Source: Neomoorella mulderi | GTDB taxonomy: Bacteria > Bacillota > DSM-521 > Neomoorellales > Neomoorellaceae | Direction of reading: 5' to 3' | Length of the DNA stretch: 27,521 bases | Assembly: GCA_011375465.1 (NCBI GenBank) | Contig: DRZV01000088.1 | Coordinates: 1 to 27,521 of the forward strand | Shown: positions 24,180-27,521 of the stretch, piece after piece | Position numbering within the stretch: the stretch's first letter is position 1 | How the letters are laid out: each line of letters begins with the position of its first letter | Position numbers and translations under genes: made by a program | Notes under the pieces: model-generated | The model's input: only the letters and a program-made list of their open reading frames with translations | What the model was told of the DNA's origin: nothing | Databases searched by the model: none

Positions 24180-24869
24180 GTGCGCGGAGACGGCATAATT
24201 ATAAAGGGCACCAGAAAAGGGCTGGTGATTCTCCTGGACGCCCGCAGGGATTTTGAAGAGCTCAAGAAAAAACTGGAAGACAGGTTGGCTTCGGCCAAAG
24301 ATTTTTTCTCCGGGGCTTCCTTTACCCTGTCCCCCAACCTGCCCATGGAGAGGAAAAAGATAGAAGAGCTGGAATGTATATGCCGGACATATGGTCTTGC
24401 CCCTTATCAAGGGGAACAGGGGGATGCTTCCCCTGGATCTCCTGCTGAAAAAGGGGTAAGGGAGAGCCCTGTCAGCACCACCATAGCCGAGCTGGAGCTG
24501 CCGGTGCTGTTCCGGGAAGGGAACCTGCGCAATGGACAGGAGCTCATCCATCCAGGGCATGTGGTAATTTTAGGAAACATCCATCCAGGAGCCACGGTAA
24601 AGGCTTCGGGCCACATATTAGTCCTGGGCTCTATATATGGAAGTGTTCACGCCGGTATGGAGGGAGAAAAAAAGGCCGCCATCCTGGCGCTGAACCTAAG
24701 GCCCTGCAGGCTGAGCATAGGGGGGGTACCGGCTTCCCTGCCCGAAGGACCAAAGATCCCTCCCGGACCCCAGATAGCCCGGTTTATCGACGGGGCCATA
24801 GTTATACACCCTATCACAGCACCCTGGTCTCCCCTTTGTAGATCAGGCCGTGGGATATATCCAGGGTGA
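24180..24869 (+). CDS. minC: septum site-determining protein MinC
   Basis: MinC inhibits FtsZ polymerisation away from midcell, normally recruited to the membrane by MinD. GTG 24180 is chosen for the GGAGG 8 bases upstream. It has 229 residues. The N-terminal domain (about 1-75) starts DGIIIKGTRKGLVILLDARR and ends near CRTYGL. An acidic Gly/Ser-rich linker follows. The C-terminal beta-helix (about 112-215) has LRNGQELIHPGHVVILGNIH, then GHILVLGSIYGSVHAGMEG, AAILALNLRP and LSIGGV. No minD or mre genes adjoin, although minC usually sits with them. The last 18 residues (after IVIHP) extend past the usual end and overlap the convergent pyk gene by 56 bases. It is divergent from the NodB-like gene with 126 bases between. 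Confidence 0.88.
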   Translation: MRGDGIIIKGTRKGLVILLDARRDFEELKKKLEDRLASAKDFFSGASFTLSPNLPMERKKIEELECICRTYGLAPYQGEQGDASPGSPAEKGVRESPVSTTIAELELPVLFREGNLRNGQELIHPGHVVILGNIHPGATVKASGHILVLGSIYGSVHAGMEGEKKAAILALNLRPCRLSIGGVPASLPEGPKIPPGPQIARFIDGAIVIHPITAPWSPLCRSGRGIYPG

Positions 24870-26562
24870 TGACCATCCCCTCTATAACTTTACCCCTGAT
24901 GCCCCGGGCCTCTATTATCACCGGGAGGCAGAGGTTGAACCCGGCTGAGGCGGCATGGGAACCCAACCCCCCTTCTTCGGTTATCACCGCTGCTGCCTTC
25001 TGGAAGGCGGGCAGGAAGGTGTCATCCGTTTCCCTGGCTATGAGGATATCGCCTTCTTCTACTTTTAGCAGGTCTTCAGGGGTGTTTATTATCCTGGCCC
25101 TTCCGGTCACCACTCCCCTGCCTATGCCCCGTCCTCTGGCCAGCACCTCCCCCATCACGTGCACCTTCACCAGGCTGGTGGCCCCGGGAACGCCCGGGAT
25201 GCCAGCGGTTATAACCACCAAGTCCCCTTCCTTTACTATGCCGGAGAAGAGGGCGGTGGCCAGGGCAGAGCTTATCATTTCGTCTATACCCTGGGCAGGT
25301 TCTATTTTAAAGGGCTGAACCCCCCATACCAGGCAGAGGTGATTTAAAACCTTTTCATTGGGGCTTACCGCTATTATGGGGGCTGAGGGACGGTATTGGG
25401 CCACCCTTCGGGCCGTGGCCCCAGAAACGGTGGGGGTGATGATGGCCGAAGCCTTCAATTCATGGGCTATAGTGCAGCTGGCAAAGCTGATGGCCTCGGT
25501 GGGGGAGGCTTGGCCCGCTAAGTTCCTCCGGCGCAAAATTTCTGTATAGAGCAGTTCCTCCTCTGCCCTCCGGGCGATCCGGGCCATGGTGGCCACCGAC
25601 TCCACCGGGTATTTGCCTGCAGCCGTCTCCCCCGAAAGCATTATGGCGTCGGTACCGTCGAAGATGGCATTGGCCACGTCAGCGGCTTCAGCCCGGGTGG
25701 GCCTGGGGTGCTGGATCATGGATTCCAACATCTGGGTGGCGGTGATCACAGGCTTTCCCAATCGGTTGCAGGCCTGGATAATCCTTTTTTGAACCAAGGG
25801 CACCTCTTCCACCGGTATCTCCACCCCCAGATCCCCCCTGGCCACCATTATGCCGTCGGAGACCGCCAAAATGTCTTCCAGATTGTTTACCGCTGCCCGG
25901 GTCTCTATCTTGGCGATTATGAACACTTGGGAATGGGCCCCCCTCTTTTCCAGCTCCTCTCGGGCAGCCAATATGTCGTTGGCTGTCCTCACAAAGGAAA
26001 GGGCCCAAAAATCTATACCCTGTTTTAACCCGAACTCCAGGTCTTCTATATCCTGATCCGTCAAAGGGGGAAGGCCCAGCTCCACTCCAGGCACGTTGAC
26101 CCCTTTGTGGCTGGAAACAACCCCTCCATTTTTTATGCGGCAGCGTATCTCCGTGGTGGTGGTCTCCAAAACCTCCAGTTCTATAAGGCCATCGTCCAGG
26201 AGGATGCTATCCCCGGGCCTCACATCCTGGGGCAAGCCTTCAAAGTTTACCGGTAGGCGGAGGGCATTCCCCACCACCGGCTCGGTGGTGAGGATCACTT
26301 CTTTATCCTTTTCCAGGAGCACCTTTCCCTCCACCTCTCCCAGCCTTATCTCCGGGCCCTTGTTATCCAGCATCAGGGGCATCCGTTTGCCCAGCTCTTC
26401 TGCCGCCTGTCTCACCAAAGCCATCCTCTGGCCGTGCTCTTCATGGGTTCCATGGGAAAAATTGAAACGGGCGATGTCCATTCCCGCCTGGATCATGGCC
26501 TTTATCGTCTCCAGGCTGGAGCTGGCAGGGCCTATGGTGCAGACTATCTTGGTACGCCTCAT
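24814..26562 (-). CDS. pyk: pyruvate kinase
   Basis: Pyruvate kinase converts phosphoenolpyruvate and ADP to pyruvate and ATP. The 582-residue chain has the catalytic barrel beginning RRTKIVCTIGPASSSLETIK, then MDIARFNFSHG (substrate Arg and K+-site residues), LLDDGLIELEV in the B domain, IIAKIETRAA, the metal site region GIMVARGDLGVEIP and TATQMLESMI. A C domain follows with ITPTVSGATARR. Residues about 475-582 are the extra C-terminal domain of Bacillus-type enzymes, related to the phosphohistidine domain, with ITEEGGLGSHAASAG keeping the His. It lies 18 bases after pfkA, an operon typical of Firmicutes. It overlaps the end of minC by 56 bases tail to tail. Confidence 0.97.
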   Translation of the reverse strand: MRRTKIVCTIGPASSSLETIKAMIQAGMDIARFNFSHGTHEEHGQRMALVRQAAEELGKRMPLMLDNKGPEIRLGEVEGKVLLEKDKEVILTTEPVVGNALRLPVNFEGLPQDVRPGDSILLDDGLIELEVLETTTTEIRCRIKNGGVVSSHKGVNVPGVELGLPPLTDQDIEDLEFGLKQGIDFWALSFVRTANDILAAREELEKRGAHSQVFIIAKIETRAAVNNLEDILAVSDGIMVARGDLGVEIPVEEVPLVQKRIIQACNRLGKPVITATQMLESMIQHPRPTRAEAADVANAIFDGTDAIMLSGETAAGKYPVESVATMARIARRAEEELLYTEILRRRNLAGQASPTEAISFASCTIAHELKASAIITPTVSGATARRVAQYRPSAPIIAVSPNEKVLNHLCLVWGVQPFKIEPAQGIDEMISSALATALFSGIVKEGDLVVITAGIPGVPGATSLVKVHVMGEVLARGRGIGRGVVTGRARIINTPEDLLKVEEGDILIARETDDTFLPAFQKAAAVITEEGGLGSHAASAGFNLCLPVIIEARGIRGKVIEGMVITLDISHGLIYKGETRVL

Positions 26563-26580
26563 ATCCTTTCCCCCTTTCGG

Positions 26581-27521
26581 CTATAATGCTAATACCTGGG
26601 CCAGTTTATATAATTCCGGATCTATCAACTTTTTCCTGCTCAAAACCTCCTCCAGATTTCTGACAACCAACCCCTTCCCCTCCACCCCCACCATTACGCC
26701 CTTTTTGCCTTCCACCAGGAGTTTAACCGCCTGGGATCCCAACCTGCTGGCCAGAAGGCAGTCGAAGGCAGTGGGGGCTTCTCCCCTCTGGATATGACCC
26801 AAGATGGTTATCCGGCTCTCCAACCTGGTCCGGTCCCTGATCTCCCGGGCCACTTCCTCTATTTTCCCCACCCCCTCTGCCACCACGATTATGCTGTGCA
26901 ATTTGCTCCGACGTCGCCCCCGCTCGATCCTCTCCGCTACCTCACGGTAATCTATGGGAAATTCCGGGACGAGGATGGACTCGGCACCGGCAGCGATGCC
27001 TGCTGCCAGGGCTGTATGGCCGGTGTGGCGCCCCATGACTTCTATGATGAAGACCCGCTCGTGGGAGGTGGCCGTATCCCTTATGCGGGCTATGGCTTCC
27101 ACTGCGGTATTTACCGCGGTGTCGAAGCCGATGCTGTAATCGGTACCCCAGATGTCGTTATCTATGGTAGCAGGAACCCCCACCACAGGAAATCCTTTAT
27201 GAGCCAGAGAGAGGGCACCCTTTAGAGTGCCCTCCCCTCCAATTACTATAAGGCCTTCTATCCCCTCTCTATATAGATTTTCCAGGGCGGCAACCTTCTG
27301 TCCCGCCTGGGACTCAAACTCGGGACATCGGGCAGTCAGGAGGACGGTGCCGCCCCGGTGGATGATGTCAGCCACAGAACCCGATGTCATATGGCGAAAA
27401 TCTCCCTGAATTAAACCCGCATATCCCCTGGCGATACCCAGCACCTGTACATTCAAAGCCAAAGCCTGCCTCACCACAGCCCTTACGGCGGCATTCATCC
27501 CCGGGGCATCACCTCCGCTGG
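26581..27521 (-). CDS. pfkA: 6-phosphofructokinase, N-terminus outside window
   Basis: This enzyme phosphorylates fructose 6-phosphate, the committed step of glycolysis. The frame is open to the window edge; the first visible residues are SGGDAPGMNAAVRA, so about ten N-terminal residues are missing, and 312 are visible. Motifs are GGDAPGMN (nucleotide loop), VGVPATIDNDIWGTDYSIGF (catalytic TIDND), EVMGRHTGHTAL and ILGHIQRGEAPTAFD. The usual GGDGS loop reads GGEGT here: the Gly that marks ATP-using enzymes is kept but the metal-site Asp (E. coli D103) is Glu, as also occurs in actinomycete enzymes. ATP use is likely but not certain. It is followed by pyk after 18 bases. Confidence 0.95.
   Translation of the reverse strand, partial: SGGDAPGMNAAVRAVVRQALALNVQVLGIARGYAGLIQGDFRHMTSGSVADIIHRGGTVLLTARCPEFESQAGQKVAALENLYREGIEGLIVIGGEGTLKGALSLAHKGFPVVGVPATIDNDIWGTDYSIGFDTAVNTAVEAIARIRDTATSHERVFIIEVMGRHTGHTALAAGIAAGAESILVPEFPIDYREVAERIERGRRRSKLHSIIVVAEGVGKIEEVAREIRDRTRLESRITILGHIQRGEAPTAFDCLLASRLGSQAVKLLVEGKKGVMVGVEGKGLVVRNLEEVLSRKKLIDPELYKLAQVLAL

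Noticed and set aside
24054..24560. 169-codon N-terminal extension of the NodB-like protein
   Set aside because: It overlaps minC on the other strand, has no ribosome site and looks like non-coding translation; the signal anchor with a good site begins at 24053.

Overview
The window reads as ordinary chromosome from a thermophilic, Gram-positive, spore-former-derived bacterium (clostridial/Moorella-like Firmicute). The basis is the gene order polA-fpg-coaE-lytic transglycosylase and pfkA-pyk, a gerA-type germination operon, a DUF1657 and a DUF3243 gene, strong GGAGG ribosome sites with frequent GTG/TTG starts, and heavy use of ATA and AGG codons. I cannot name the species. There is no phage, insertion sequence, CRISPR array or defence island.

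Layout. 1-4703 (+): a DUF1657 gene with an in-frame amber, a 30-bp palindromic terminator, then gerAB-gerAA-gerAC plus a small membrane gene. All three receptor genes are frameshifted (seven one-base indels). 4704-5038 has no intact gene. 5039-5851 (-): tRNA-Leu(UAA), a hotdog-like protein, and a tRNA-Gly/tRNA-Cys operon with a consensus promoter. 5978-7743 (+): a membrane GT2 glycosyltransferase and a ferredoxin. 7747-8199 (-): a frameshifted DUF3243 gene and tRNA-Leu(GAG). 8299-10456 (+): LysR regulator-mobA-mobB. 10530-14585 (+): phoU, Na/Pi cotransporter, speE, speB. 14609-20368 (-): polA, broken fpg, coaE, lytic transglycosylase, nicotinate phosphoribosyltransferase. 20600-20688 (-): tRNA-Leu(CAA). 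20828-21752 (+): a secreted polysaccharide deacetylase with a probable frameshift. 21791-24053 (-): a UPF0251/DUF134 protein and a secreted amidotransferase-like/NodB-like protein. 24180-24869 (+): minC. 24814-27521 (-): pyk and pfkA, the latter cut by the window edge.

The genes cover glycolysis (pfkA, pyk), molybdenum cofactor (mobA/mobB), phosphate control, polyamines, NAD salvage, CoA synthesis, DNA replication and repair, and envelope glycans. The main unexpected signal is the distribution of broken genes. Six genes carry ten one-base indels and a seventh (DUF1657) carries only an amber; fpg additionally has an amber and a lost ATG start. They are mostly spore or germination genes plus fpg. 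About 17 kb of neighbouring housekeeping genes is open, including homopolymers as long as or longer than those hit. This fits recent loss of sporulation, possibly with a mismatch-repair-deficient mutation spectrum, but read or assembly error is not excluded. I found no convincing undescribed multi-gene system.
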